Program-made: the position numbers and the translations under genes
The notes under the pieces: model-generated
The model's input: only the letters and a program-made list of their open reading frames with translations
Databases searched by the model: none
Told to the model about the DNA's origin: nothing
Part shown: piece by piece, positions 1-7,062 of the stretch
How positions within the stretch are numbered: the first letter of the stretch is position 1
Layout: each line of letters begins with the position of its first letter
Origin: Candidatus Zixiibacteriota bacterium
Lineage (GTDB): Bacteria > Zixibacteria > MSB-5A5 > GN15 > FEB-12
Direction of reading: 5' to 3'
Length of the DNA: 15,544 nt
NCBI GenBank assembly: GCA_023132995.1
Contig: JAGLXI010000026.1
Span: forward strand, 1 to 15,544

Positions 1-276
1 TCAACACCTGCTCTCGAGTCAGTTGTCGCTGCCATGCGAAGCAGGGCCAGCGACTATGTCGTTAAACCGTTTGATCTGGATGAAATCACAGCCGCCGTCA
101 GCCGGGTTCTCTGCCGTCAGGAGAAGTCGCTGGAGATGGCGGCTGTGGTGGAAACGGACTCCTTGCGTTCAACGAAGAAACGCCAGGCATCGAATCGGCG
201 GCAAATCTCGAAAGCTGAGCACGGGGATGAATGCTGCCGGTCTGCAAATGAAATGAAAAGGGGCCCAATATGCTGA
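1..276 (+). CDS. Response regulator receiver protein, 5' truncated by window edge
   Basis: The reading frame is open from base 1, so the N-terminus, including the acidic pocket and the phospho-acceptor Asp, lies outside the window. What remains is the C-terminal third of a receiver domain. It has an ESVVAAM...ASDYVVKPF segment holding the conserved Lys-Pro of the phosphorylation site, followed by a DLDEITAAVSRVL helix matching alpha5. After the receiver comes a tail of about 55 residues, rich in charged and polar residues with two adjacent cysteines, in which I recognise no output domain. The stop codon overlaps the start of cheR by 7 bp, suggesting translational coupling. The protein could be a CheY-like regulator or a regulator with a larger N-terminal part. 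Its exact role cannot be told from this fragment. Confidence 0.75.
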   Translation, partial: STPALESVVAAMRSRASDYVVKPFDLDEITAAVSRVLCRQEKSLEMAAVVETDSLRSTKKRQASNRRQISKAEHGDECCRSANEMKRGPIC

Positions 277-1274
277 CGACACCTGCAGAAGAACCGGAAA
301 TGACGCAGGAAGAATTCACCATGATGAGGGATTTCATCCACGAGAAGGCCGGCATCTTTTTTGCGGAAAACCGGGTCTACCTGCTCAAGAACAGGTTGGT
401 CAAAAGAATGGCGGAACTGGGCATCAAGACCTACCGCGACTATTTCTACCACGTTAAGTATGATACCTCACTGAGCGAGTTCAAGGAATTGATGATTCTC
501 ATAACCACCAACGAAACGAGCTTCTTCAGGAATGAGCCGCAACTGCTGTCGTTCTCGAATGAGGTCCTGCCGCTTCTGGTGAAAGAGAAGATGAACGACC
601 GGGGAACAAAGACACTGAAAATATGGTCCGCCGGGTGTTCCACCGGTGAGGAGCCATATACTCTGGCCATGATGATTATGGAGAAGCTCGGTTCCCTGAG
701 TGACTGGCGCGTGGAGATCATCGCTAACGATATCTCTGAAGAGGTGCTTAGGAAAGCCCGTGCGGCTGAATACAACGGTATCACGCTTCGCAACGTCAAG
801 CCCAACATCCTGGAGCGGTATTTTGCCAAGGACGGAGATATTTACCGAGTTAAGCCGGAGGTAAAAGCGTTGGTGAAATTCTCCCACATTAACCTGAACG
901 AACCGCGCCAGATATCGCTGAACTCGAACTGCGACACAATATACTGTCGCAATGTCATGATATATTTCTCCGATGAAGTGAAGATCCAGATAGTTCGAGG
1001 GTTCTACAATGCCCTGCGGCCCGGTGGTTACTTCTACGTCGGTCATGCTGAGACGCTGCACGGGATTTCGAAGGCGTTCAAGTTGGTGTATCTGAAGAAC
1101 GCTCTGGTCTATCAGAAAGAGGCGGTCGCAGCCGGTGCGGCGGGAAAAGCCCGAGCAGCGACCGGTGCCGCCTCGGTGGTTGCGACAAGAGCCGCATCAA
1201 CGAGCGCGTCCGGCGGTGCTACACGGGCGCTCAACCTTTTGAGCAAGATCAAACCCATGGCAGTGAAGAAATAA
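270..1274 (+). CDS. cheR: Chemotaxis protein methyltransferase CheR
   Basis: CheR transfers methyl groups from S-adenosylmethionine to glutamates of methyl-accepting chemotaxis receptors, opposing CheB. The 334-residue product has the N-terminal all-alpha CheR domain (about residues 10-75), then the Rossmann methyltransferase domain. The latter carries the SAM-binding motif SAGCSTGEEPYTLAM near residues 118-132, an NLNEP segment, a DTIYCRNVMIYF strand and a PGGYFYVGHAETL segment, all typical of the family. An AAGGGG-like ribosome site lies just upstream of ATG 270; an in-frame ATG at 300 is the alternative start. Family members usually end near 270-290 residues. Here a 50-residue Ala/Ser/Thr-rich, basic tail without acidic residues (about 285-334) follows the catalytic domain. 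First of the contiguous che genes; 31 bp separate it from the next gene. Confidence 0.95.
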   Translation: MLTTPAEEPEMTQEEFTMMRDFIHEKAGIFFAENRVYLLKNRLVKRMAELGIKTYRDYFYHVKYDTSLSEFKELMILITTNETSFFRNEPQLLSFSNEVLPLLVKEKMNDRGTKTLKIWSAGCSTGEEPYTLAMMIMEKLGSLSDWRVEIIANDISEEVLRKARAAEYNGITLRNVKPNILERYFAKDGDIYRVKPEVKALVKFSHINLNEPRQISLNSNCDTIYCRNVMIYFSDEVKIQIVRGFYNALRPGGYFYVGHAETLHGISKAFKLVYLKNALVYQKEAVAAGAAGKARAATGAASVVATRAASTSASGGATRALNLLSKIKPMAVKK

Positions 1275-1305
1275 CGGCAAACCTGTAAATGCAGGAAATG
1301 ATCCT

Positions 1306-1695
1306 ATGCCACAGACAATAATGGTCGTAGATGATTCTACAACGGTGGTCAAGTTCGTCTCTTTCTCATTAAAGAACAGCGGCTTTCTGGTGGTCAGCGC
1401 GTGCGACGGAATGGATGCCATCGAGAAGATATCTACTATGTCGGAGAACGTCGATCTCGTCATCACGGACCTCAATATGCCCAATCTGGACGGGTATGGA
1501 TTGATCTTGGCTCTGCGCGAGAACGAGAAACATAGCCGGACACCGATAATTATCCTCTCTTCCGAGGACCGCGAAGATGACCGCATCAGGGGAATGGAGG
1601 TCGGCGCCAGTTCATACCTGGTTAAGCCGTTCAAATCCTCACTGTTGCTGAACGAGGTCTCGAAATACCTGACAAAAGAAGAAGTAACAACATAG
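1306..1695 (+). CDS. Stand-alone CheY-like response regulator
   Basis: This 129-residue single receiver domain has no output domain. The acidic pair D9/D10, phospho-acceptor D55 in TDLNMPNLDGY, the hydroxyl residue S85 in PIIILSS and K107 in YLVKPF are all present, so it should be phosphorylatable. S85 replaces the Thr that is usual in CheY. An AGGA ribosome site about 9 bases before the ATG supports the start. Lying between cheR and a canonical cheY, it is probably phosphorylated by the CheA encoded downstream. It could be a second motor-binding CheY, a phosphate sink, or a regulator acting on adaptation. It is clearly diverged from the next gene's product, so it is not a recent duplicate. 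Confidence 0.88.
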   Translation: MPQTIMVVDDSTTVVKFVSFSLKNSGFLVVSACDGMDAIEKISTMSENVDLVITDLNMPNLDGYGLILALRENEKHSRTPIIILSSEDREDDRIRGMEVGASSYLVKPFKSSLLLNEVSKYLTKEEVTT

Positions 1696-1709
1696 TTCGA
1701 GGAGGCAGC

Positions 1710-2084
1710 GTGGCTGATTTGAAAATACTCGCTGTTGATGACAGCCCGACCATGCGGCGAATCATCGTAAACACCCTGAAACGAGCTGGATTCGAAGATG
1801 TCATGGAAGCCAGCGACGGCAAGGACGCTCTGGCCAAGATGAAGGTCGAAAAATTCAATTTCGTCATCACCGACTGGAATATGCCCGAGATGGACGGCCT
1901 GACGTTCGTCACCACCCTTCGTACCATAGACGAATACAAGAAACTACCGGTACTGATGGTAACAACGCGCTCGGTGAAAGACGATATCGTTGAGGCGTTG
2001 AAGGCCGGCGTTAACAACTACATCGTGAAGCCGTTCACGCCGGAAACCCTGAAAGAGAAGATCGAACAAGTCCTGGCCGGTTGA
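1710..2084 (+). CDS. cheY: Chemotaxis response regulator CheY
   Basis: CheY accepts a phosphate from CheA and binds the flagellar switch to change rotation. The 124-residue product closely follows the classical CheY pattern: D10/D11, phospho-acceptor D55 within TDWNMPEMDGL (the Trp after Asp is a CheY hallmark), T85 in PVLMVTT, Y104 and K107 in NYIVKPF. These correspond to D57, W58, T87, Y106 and K109 of E. coli CheY. Translation starts at GTG 1710, supported by a strong GAGGAGG-type ribosome site seven or so bases upstream. The gap from the preceding receiver gene is 14 bp, and cheZ follows after 27 bp. Of the two receivers here this is the better candidate for the main motor-binding CheY. 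Confidence 0.95.
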   Translation: MADLKILAVDDSPTMRRIIVNTLKRAGFEDVMEASDGKDALAKMKVEKFNFVITDWNMPEMDGLTFVTTLRTIDEYKKLPVLMVTTRSVKDDIVEALKAGVNNYIVKPFTPETLKEKIEQVLAG

Positions 2085-2100
2085 AGAGACCTGAAACCTT

Positions 2101-2105
2101 AGGAG
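2101..2105 (+). promoter_or_regulatory. Ribosome binding site that sets the cheZ start
   Basis: AGGAG sits 6 bases before ATG 2112. An in-frame TTG at 2106 would directly abut it, so the ATG is the likelier initiation codon. Confidence 0.7.
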
Positions 2106-2111
2106 TTGGAT

Positions 2112-2708
2112 ATGCCGAATCCAGATGCATTGCACAAGAAGATCCAGGAGGAAGTCTCCTTGCTGGCTGATTCCATAAACGATATCGTAAAGAAGTTCAG
2201 GGAGTTGAACAACCCCATTGATGAATCCAAAGAACAAGTCCCCATTGCGACCGAGCAACTTGACAAGATCAGTGAACAAACTGAAGCCGCCACGCAGCGA
2301 ATGCTGGACAAGGTGGAGAAGATCGTCGAGCGTGAAGAGGAAGGAATCGCCGGGCTCAAGCGCATCAAGGACTATGCAGCCAAGAATCACTGGGACGAGA
2401 TAGCTCCCCTGGTTGACAGCCTGATTGAGAAGGCCGACACCACCTGCGCCGACGCCTTGTCAATAATGGATGCCCTTCAGTTTCAGGACATAACCGCTCA
2501 GCAAATGAACCATGCCGCAGCCTTGATGGAAGACATCGAGACCAAACTGAAGCGCATTTCGGGCGTTCTCCAGGGGGACATGTCGCAGATTGTCTCCCAG
2601 GAAGAAGAGGAAGCTAAAAAAGATCGTGCCTACGATCCCCACGCTGATCTGTTTGACAAGAAGACCGACCAGTCCGCCATTGACGACATGTTCGCCGGGA
2701 AACAGTGA
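2112..2708 (+). CDS. cheZ: CheY-phosphate phosphatase CheZ
   Basis: CheZ speeds dephosphorylation of CheY-P and so terminates the signal. The 198-residue protein is highly helical and charged. It carries the family signature ALQFQDITAQQM, placing the catalytic Asp at about residue 126 and the catalytic Gln at about residue 130 (compare D143/Q147 of E. coli CheZ, with Ala in place of the Gly of DLTGQ). The extreme C-terminus, SAIDDMFAGKQ, resembles the CheY-binding helix that ends E. coli CheZ, joined by an acidic and lysine-rich linker (about residues 155-185). The ATG was chosen because AGGAG lies 6 bases upstream. cheA follows after 19 bp. The match to CheZ is by motif and architecture; overall sequence is diverged from enteric CheZ. 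Confidence 0.9.
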   Translation: MPNPDALHKKIQEEVSLLADSINDIVKKFRELNNPIDESKEQVPIATEQLDKISEQTEAATQRMLDKVEKIVEREEEGIAGLKRIKDYAAKNHWDEIAPLVDSLIEKADTTCADALSIMDALQFQDITAQQMNHAAALMEDIETKLKRISGVLQGDMSQIVSQEEEEAKKDRAYDPHADLFDKKTDQSAIDDMFAGKQ

Positions 2709-2727
2709 TACACAGCGAGTAGAATTA

Positions 2728-4515
2728 ATGACCAGCAGTACCGACCTTGAAATGGATGAAATGCAGGAAATCATCGGCGATTTCCTGATTGAGGCCGACG
2801 AACTGATCGAGTCTCTGGATAACGACTTCGTAAAACTGGAATCCTCGCCGGGCGACCTGGCTCTTCTCAACGAGATATTCAGGGCCGTGCACACAATCAA
2901 GGGCACCTCCAGTTTCCTCGGTTTTGAGTTGGTGACAACCTTGTCACACAAGATGGAGGATATCCTGAACAAACTCCGCAAGTCGGAGATGACAGTCACG
3001 CCGGAGATCATGGATATTCTGTTGGAAGGTCTCGATATTCTCAAGGTGCTTCTGAATAACGTTCGTAACAAGGTCGATGAGCAGCCGAACCTGGATGACA
3101 TCCTGGCCCGACTGGCGGCGGTAGAGTCCGGTGGGGGCGGAACATCCGATCTCTCCGAGGTGTCCGGAGCCGATTCCGATGACGGTGAACCGGTATTTGC
3201 CGACACGGAGGCGTTAATCGAATCCAATTCGGCGGCGGGCTCATCTGCGTCCCCCGCGCCCGACCAGGCCAATGTGTCGGCAGCCTCGAGTGCGGGTGGG
3301 TCACATGCCAAATCGGCCGCTGATCAGACTATCCGCGTCGATGTCAATCGCCTTGACGGCCTGATGAACATGACCGGCGAGCTTGTGCTCAGCCGCAACA
3401 GTCTGATGCAGAGCATATCCAAGCTCAACGTCGATCATGACGGCGACTTTGAGCTTGACTCTCTCCGTGCTGCAAGCAAGTCGGTGAACTTCATTACCAG
3501 CGAGCTGCAGACGGCTGTCATGAAGATGCGCATGTTGCCTATCGGCAAGGTTTTCAGCCGTTTCCCGCGCCAGGTACGCGATCTCTCGCGCGAATCCGGG
3601 AAGCAGATAGAACTTAAGATATCAGGTGAGAGCACGGAACTGGATAAGTCGGTCATCGAGGAAATCGGCGATCCCCTGATGCACATTATCCGCAATTCCT
3701 GTGACCACGGTCTGGAACTGCCGGACGAGCGTGTCACCAAAGACAAGCCGCCCAAGGGAACGGTCGAACTCGAGGCCAGCCAGGAGGGGTCAAATATCGT
3801 CATAAAGGTCCGCGACGACGGCCGGGGATTCCCCGTGGAACTGATCCGCGAAAAGGCGGTGGAACGCGGGCTCGCCACTCGCGAGGAAATAGACCGGATG
3901 ACCGAGCGCGAGATATTCCGCTTTGTGTTTGAGCCCGGATTCTCTACAGCCAAGGTCGTTACCGACGTCTCCGGCAGGGGTGTCGGGATGGACGTCGTTC
4001 GGACCAACATCGAGAAGCTAAATGGTATGATCGAACTCGATTCCCGCAAGGATGCAGGGAGCACGATCACGATAAAACTGCCGCTGACGCTGGCTATAAT
4101 CCAGGGACTGCTGGTCGAGTGTGACAAGGAAGTATTCATACTGCCGCTCTCGTCGGTATATGAAGGAGTCAAGACCGAGCAGTCGGTTATCGGCTATGTC
4201 AACCAACACCCCGTGCTTCGCCTTCGAGACGAGGTCATACCTCTGATCAACCTGGTCGAGGTTCTGAAATCGGTAACTGGGGCCTTTGCCATGAGTGAGA
4301 AGCCATACATCCTGGTGGTCGGCCTGGCTGAGAAAAAGCTGGGGATCATGGTCGATCGTTTCCTGGGTGAGGAAGAGGTGGTTATCAAATCCATGGGAGA
4401 TTACCTCGGTTCCACCGACGGCATCGCCGGGGCAACCATTCTGGGTGATGGGCGTATCCGCCTGATCGTAGACCTGATCGGTTTGTTCAGTTTGGCCCGG
4501 AAAGCCAGCCGTTGA
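2728..4515 (+). CDS. cheA: Chemotaxis histidine kinase CheA (no evident P2 domain)
   Basis: CheA is the receptor-coupled kinase that phosphorylates CheY and CheB. The 595-residue product shows P1 (HPt, about 10-115) with phospho-accepting H55 in RAVHTIKGTSSFLGF. A low-complexity Gly/Ser/Ala/Asp-rich linker follows (about 130-200). P3 dimerisation starts near residue 202 (IRVDVNRLDGLMNMTGELV). P4 is the ATPase, with N-box HIIRNSCDHGLE around N323, G1 DDGRGF near 363-368 and G2 GRGVGMDVV near 416. P5 is CheW-like (about 455-595). The linker appears too short and too simple to hold the P2 response-regulator-binding domain. The frame stays open upstream to 2590 inside cheZ, but ATG 2728, lying after the cheZ stop, gives a normal P1 N-terminus. 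Its ribosome site is weak. cheB follows after 13 bp. Confidence 0.95.
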   Translation: MTSSTDLEMDEMQEIIGDFLIEADELIESLDNDFVKLESSPGDLALLNEIFRAVHTIKGTSSFLGFELVTTLSHKMEDILNKLRKSEMTVTPEIMDILLEGLDILKVLLNNVRNKVDEQPNLDDILARLAAVESGGGGTSDLSEVSGADSDDGEPVFADTEALIESNSAAGSSASPAPDQANVSAASSAGGSHAKSAADQTIRVDVNRLDGLMNMTGELVLSRNSLMQSISKLNVDHDGDFELDSLRAASKSVNFITSELQTAVMKMRMLPIGKVFSRFPRQVRDLSRESGKQIELKISGESTELDKSVIEEIGDPLMHIIRNSCDHGLELPDERVTKDKPPKGTVELEASQEGSNIVIKVRDDGRGFPVELIREKAVERGLATREEIDRMTEREIFRFVFEPGFSTAKVVTDVSGRGVGMDVVRTNIEKLNGMIELDSRKDAGSTITIKLPLTLAIIQGLLVECDKEVFILPLSSVYEGVKTEQSVIGYVNQHPVLRLRDEVIPLINLVEVLKSVTGAFAMSEKPYILVVGLAEKKLGIMVDRFLGEEEVVIKSMGDYLGSTDGIAGATILGDGRIRLIVDLIGLFSLARKASR

Positions 4516-4528
4516 CAGGGAAGCCGAT

Positions 4529-5653
4529 GTGGCCATAAAACCCGCTACAAAGCAAATCAGAGTTCTTGTCGTAGACGACTCCGCATTCATGCGTAAGGCC
4601 CTGAGCATGATGCTGGAGGAAGATCCGGGTATCGTGATCGTGGGCACCGCTCGTAACGGCGAGGAGGGAGTAGAGAAAGTAAAACGGCTCAAACCGGACC
4701 TGGTGACCATGGACATCGAGATGCCGCGCATGGACGGCCTGACGGCGCTCCGGCTGATCATGAAAGACTGCCCGGTGCCGGTGATGATGGTATCATCTCT
4801 TACCACCGATGGCGCCAGTGCCACTCTCGACGCCCTGGAAATGGGCGCCGTCGACTTCATCCCCAAACAGCTCTCCTTTGTCAGCCTCGACATCATCAAG
4901 ATCAAGGAAGAACTGCAGGCCAAGATAAAGGATATCGGAAGGCGCAAGAATGTTCTCATGGCACGCTATCGGTCACAGCAGTTCTCACGGCTGGCCGGCA
5001 AGCGGTCCGTCCAATCGGGACGTCGCGAGGGAACGCCGCAGACGTCTCCACCGATGTCGGCCAGGCCCCTCAGGAAGCGGGATCATCATGTCGGTATAAT
5101 TGCGGTAGGTTCCTCCACCGGAGGGCCGCCGGCGCTGCAAGCGGTAGTGCCGCGCCTGCCAAGGAATCTGCCCGTGGGAATGATCATTGCCCAGCATATG
5201 CCGTCCAAGTTTACCAAGTCGCTGGCCGATCGCCTGAACGGTATGTCGCAGGTGACCGTCAGGGAAGCCCAGAACGGCGATGCCCTGGAGGCGGGCACGG
5301 TGCTGATTGCGCCCGGTGGCATGCATATGACAGTCAAGAAGATCGGGGCCAGGGCCAGCGTCTTTGTTTCAGAGTTCCCCAAAGACACGCTTTATCACCC
5401 CTGTGTCGATGTGACCATGAATTCGGTAGCGGATGCCTATGGGCGCGGTGCTATGGGTGTGATTCTGACCGGTATGGGTAGCAACGGTGTCACCGGGTTG
5501 ACCAAGCTCAAAAGCAGGGGCGGGATAATCATTGCCCAGGACGAACAAACCTGCATCGTCTACGGCATGCCGCGGGCCGTTATCGAAGCCGGTATCAGTG
5601 ACCACGTTGCCCCCATTGAACGAGTGGTCAACGAAATCCTCAGCTACTTCTGA
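4529..5653 (+). CDS. cheB: Chemotaxis protein-glutamate methylesterase CheB
   Basis: CheB removes methyl groups from, and can deamidate, chemoreceptors when phosphorylated by CheA. The 374-residue protein has an N-terminal receiver (D16/D17, phospho-acceptor D62 in TMDIEMPRMDG). A basic linker (about 125-188) leads to the methylesterase domain beginning HVGIIAVGSSTGG. The catalytic Ser is S196 and the catalytic His is H223 (AQHMP). At the third triad position, 96 residues after the Ser as in Salmonella CheB (S164/D286), the motif reads GMGSNG, giving Asn 319 where Asp is expected (codon AAC at 5483-5485). Start is GTG 4529 with a GGGAAG ribosome site upstream; an overlapping ATG at 4527 is in another frame. 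This closes the contiguous che block. Confidence 0.93.
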   Translation: MAIKPATKQIRVLVVDDSAFMRKALSMMLEEDPGIVIVGTARNGEEGVEKVKRLKPDLVTMDIEMPRMDGLTALRLIMKDCPVPVMMVSSLTTDGASATLDALEMGAVDFIPKQLSFVSLDIIKIKEELQAKIKDIGRRKNVLMARYRSQQFSRLAGKRSVQSGRREGTPQTSPPMSARPLRKRDHHVGIIAVGSSTGGPPALQAVVPRLPRNLPVGMIIAQHMPSKFTKSLADRLNGMSQVTVREAQNGDALEAGTVLIAPGGMHMTVKKIGARASVFVSEFPKDTLYHPCVDVTMNSVADAYGRGAMGVILTGMGSNGVTGLTKLKSRGGIIIAQDEQTCIVYGMPRAVIEAGISDHVAPIERVVNEILSYF

Positions 5654-5706
5654 TAAAAGTTTTTTGTTGAAAGAAAGGCTCGCCTGCTCTATCCCAGTAT
5701 AGGAAA

Positions 5707-7062
5707 ATGGGATGTGGTATGGCAGATAGAGAAAAGACCGTCTTTGAGGAGATTAAGGAGAACGGCGAGATTTCCCGTTTCGTCGAATCGTACGCGTCCT
5801 TCAACCGCATCATCAATTCCCTGCAACGGAAATACATTGAGTTGGAAGGCGAGTTTTCCGCCCAGAACGACCGACTGGCAAGCGCTAACAGAAAGCTCGT
5901 TGATCTGAGCGAACGCAACCTGGTGGCCAACGAGTTCCTGGGCAGTATTCTGGACTCGATATCGGCCGGAGTGATCGCCATTGACCGCAACGGCCGGGTC
6001 ACGCATTTTAACCGGGCGGCGTCGCAAATTCTCGGGATACCACGCCAGGCACCGCTTGGCAGGCCATATCGCGAAGTGGTGCTGCCCGGCAAGCCCGTCC
6101 ACGCCAATGCCTTGAGAGCAGCGGAAACCGGGCAGGATGTGACCTCGGTGGACAAGACGGTGAAACTCCCGGACGGCAGCAGGCGTCATCTGTCGGTATC
6201 AACGACAGTACTGAGAGATACCCAGGGTCAGGCAGCCGGTGCCGTGGAAGTCCTTCAGGACCTGACCAAGATAAGGAAGATGGAGCAGGAGTTAGCCCGG
6301 CTCAACACCTTGGCGGCGTTGGGTGAGATGGCCGCTACGGTTGCTCACGAGGTGCGTAATCCGCTCAACGGCATTGCCGGTTTCGCGGAACTGCTGGAGC
6401 GCGATCTTGAAGACTCCGACCCGCGCAAGGAGACAGCCGGCAAAATACTGCGGAGCGTCGAGACTCTCAATAGCACCGTCGAGACTCTTCTGACTTACAG
6501 TCGTATCGAAGAAATCAACAGGGCGGAGGTTTCATACGAGGATTTCCTGGAGACTGCGGTTACCCAGTTTCAGACGGACAACTCCGAGCGACTGGGGGCG
6601 ATTGAGATTGCCGTCAATTCCGACCGGGCTGGGGGAGAACCGCCCTTTAAGGTGGTGCTCGATCGCGTGCTCTATCGTCAGGTGTTATTCAATGTGCTTG
6701 ACAATGCCATGCGGGTTCTTGGGGAGAAAGGGGAGATTGGAATCCGGTTTTCGCGGTTGCCGCGGCTGGAAGCGTTGATGGAATACTCTGACCGCCTGGT
6801 GCTGGATATCGGCGAAACGGTTTTGGAAACAACGATCTCCGACAACGGTCCCGGAATCAAGGCCGACGACCTGGAGCGGGTTTTCTCTCCCTTCTATTCC
6901 ACGCGACCCGGAGGAAACGGCCTCGGTTTGGCCGTTGCCTGGAAAATCATCAAGGCGCACGGGGGAGAGATGCGCGCAGAACAGCGCCCCGAAGGAGGAT
7001 CCCTCTTTCGGATCCTACTGCCTACCAGGATGGACAATGTCAGCAGGGAGCACAGCAAATGA
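5707..7062 (+). CDS. Soluble PAS-domain sensor histidine kinase, FlrB/FleS-like
   Basis: This probable flagellar regulatory kinase phosphorylates the response regulator encoded next, whose start it overlaps by 4 bp (ATGA). The 451-residue protein has no membrane segment or signal peptide, so it is cytoplasmic. It has an N-terminal predicted coiled coil (about 25-70), a PAS domain (about 75-190, ending LQDLTKIRKME), and a HisKA domain with H214 in TVAHEVRNPLNGIAGF. The HATPase_c domain carries an N-box (FNVLDNAM), a G1 box (DNGPGI) and a G2 box (GNGLGLAV). The N-terminal helix-PAS-kinase plan and flagellar context match FlrB/FleS of polarly flagellated bacteria; that assignment is inference. 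ATG 5707 has AGGA only 2 bases upstream, so in-frame ATG 5719 is a plausible alternative start. Preceded by a 53-bp AT-rich gap after cheB. Confidence 0.87.
   Translation: MGCGMADREKTVFEEIKENGEISRFVESYASFNRIINSLQRKYIELEGEFSAQNDRLASANRKLVDLSERNLVANEFLGSILDSISAGVIAIDRNGRVTHFNRAASQILGIPRQAPLGRPYREVVLPGKPVHANALRAAETGQDVTSVDKTVKLPDGSRRHLSVSTTVLRDTQGQAAGAVEVLQDLTKIRKMEQELARLNTLAALGEMAATVAHEVRNPLNGIAGFAELLERDLEDSDPRKETAGKILRSVETLNSTVETLLTYSRIEEINRAEVSYEDFLETAVTQFQTDNSERLGAIEIAVNSDRAGGEPPFKVVLDRVLYRQVLFNVLDNAMRVLGEKGEIGIRFSRLPRLEALMEYSDRLVLDIGETVLETTISDNGPGIKADDLERVFSPFYSTRPGGNGLGLAVAWKIIKAHGGEMRAEQRPEGGSLFRILLPTRMDNVSREHSK

Noticed and set aside
1284..1297. CCTG-N6-CAGG inverted repeat between cheR and the next regulator
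   Set aside because: A 4-bp arm is expected by chance, and it overlaps the ribosome site region with no further support.
2590..2727. In-frame upstream extension of cheA
   Set aside because: It overlaps the cheZ 3' end in another frame, is Lys/Pro/Thr-rich, and would add 46 residues before a normal P1 domain; ATG 2728 gives the expected N-terminus.
2460..3311. Long open frame on the - strand (283 codons) over the cheZ/cheA junction
   Set aside because: It lies antisense to clear cheZ and cheA coding sequence, its product is Ser/Arg-rich without recognisable motifs, and it is best explained as a shadow of codon use.
4018..4959. Long open frame on the - strand (313 codons) over cheA/cheB
   Set aside because: Antisense to conserved CheA P5 and CheB receiver sequence, with no recognisable domain.
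5651..5706. AT-rich gap between cheB and the kinase gene with TAAAAGTTT and a T-run: possible sigma28 -35 box, terminator or sigma70 promoter
   Set aside because: No GCCGATAA-like -10 at the right distance, no stem before the T-run, and sigma70-like hexamers match only about half of consensus.
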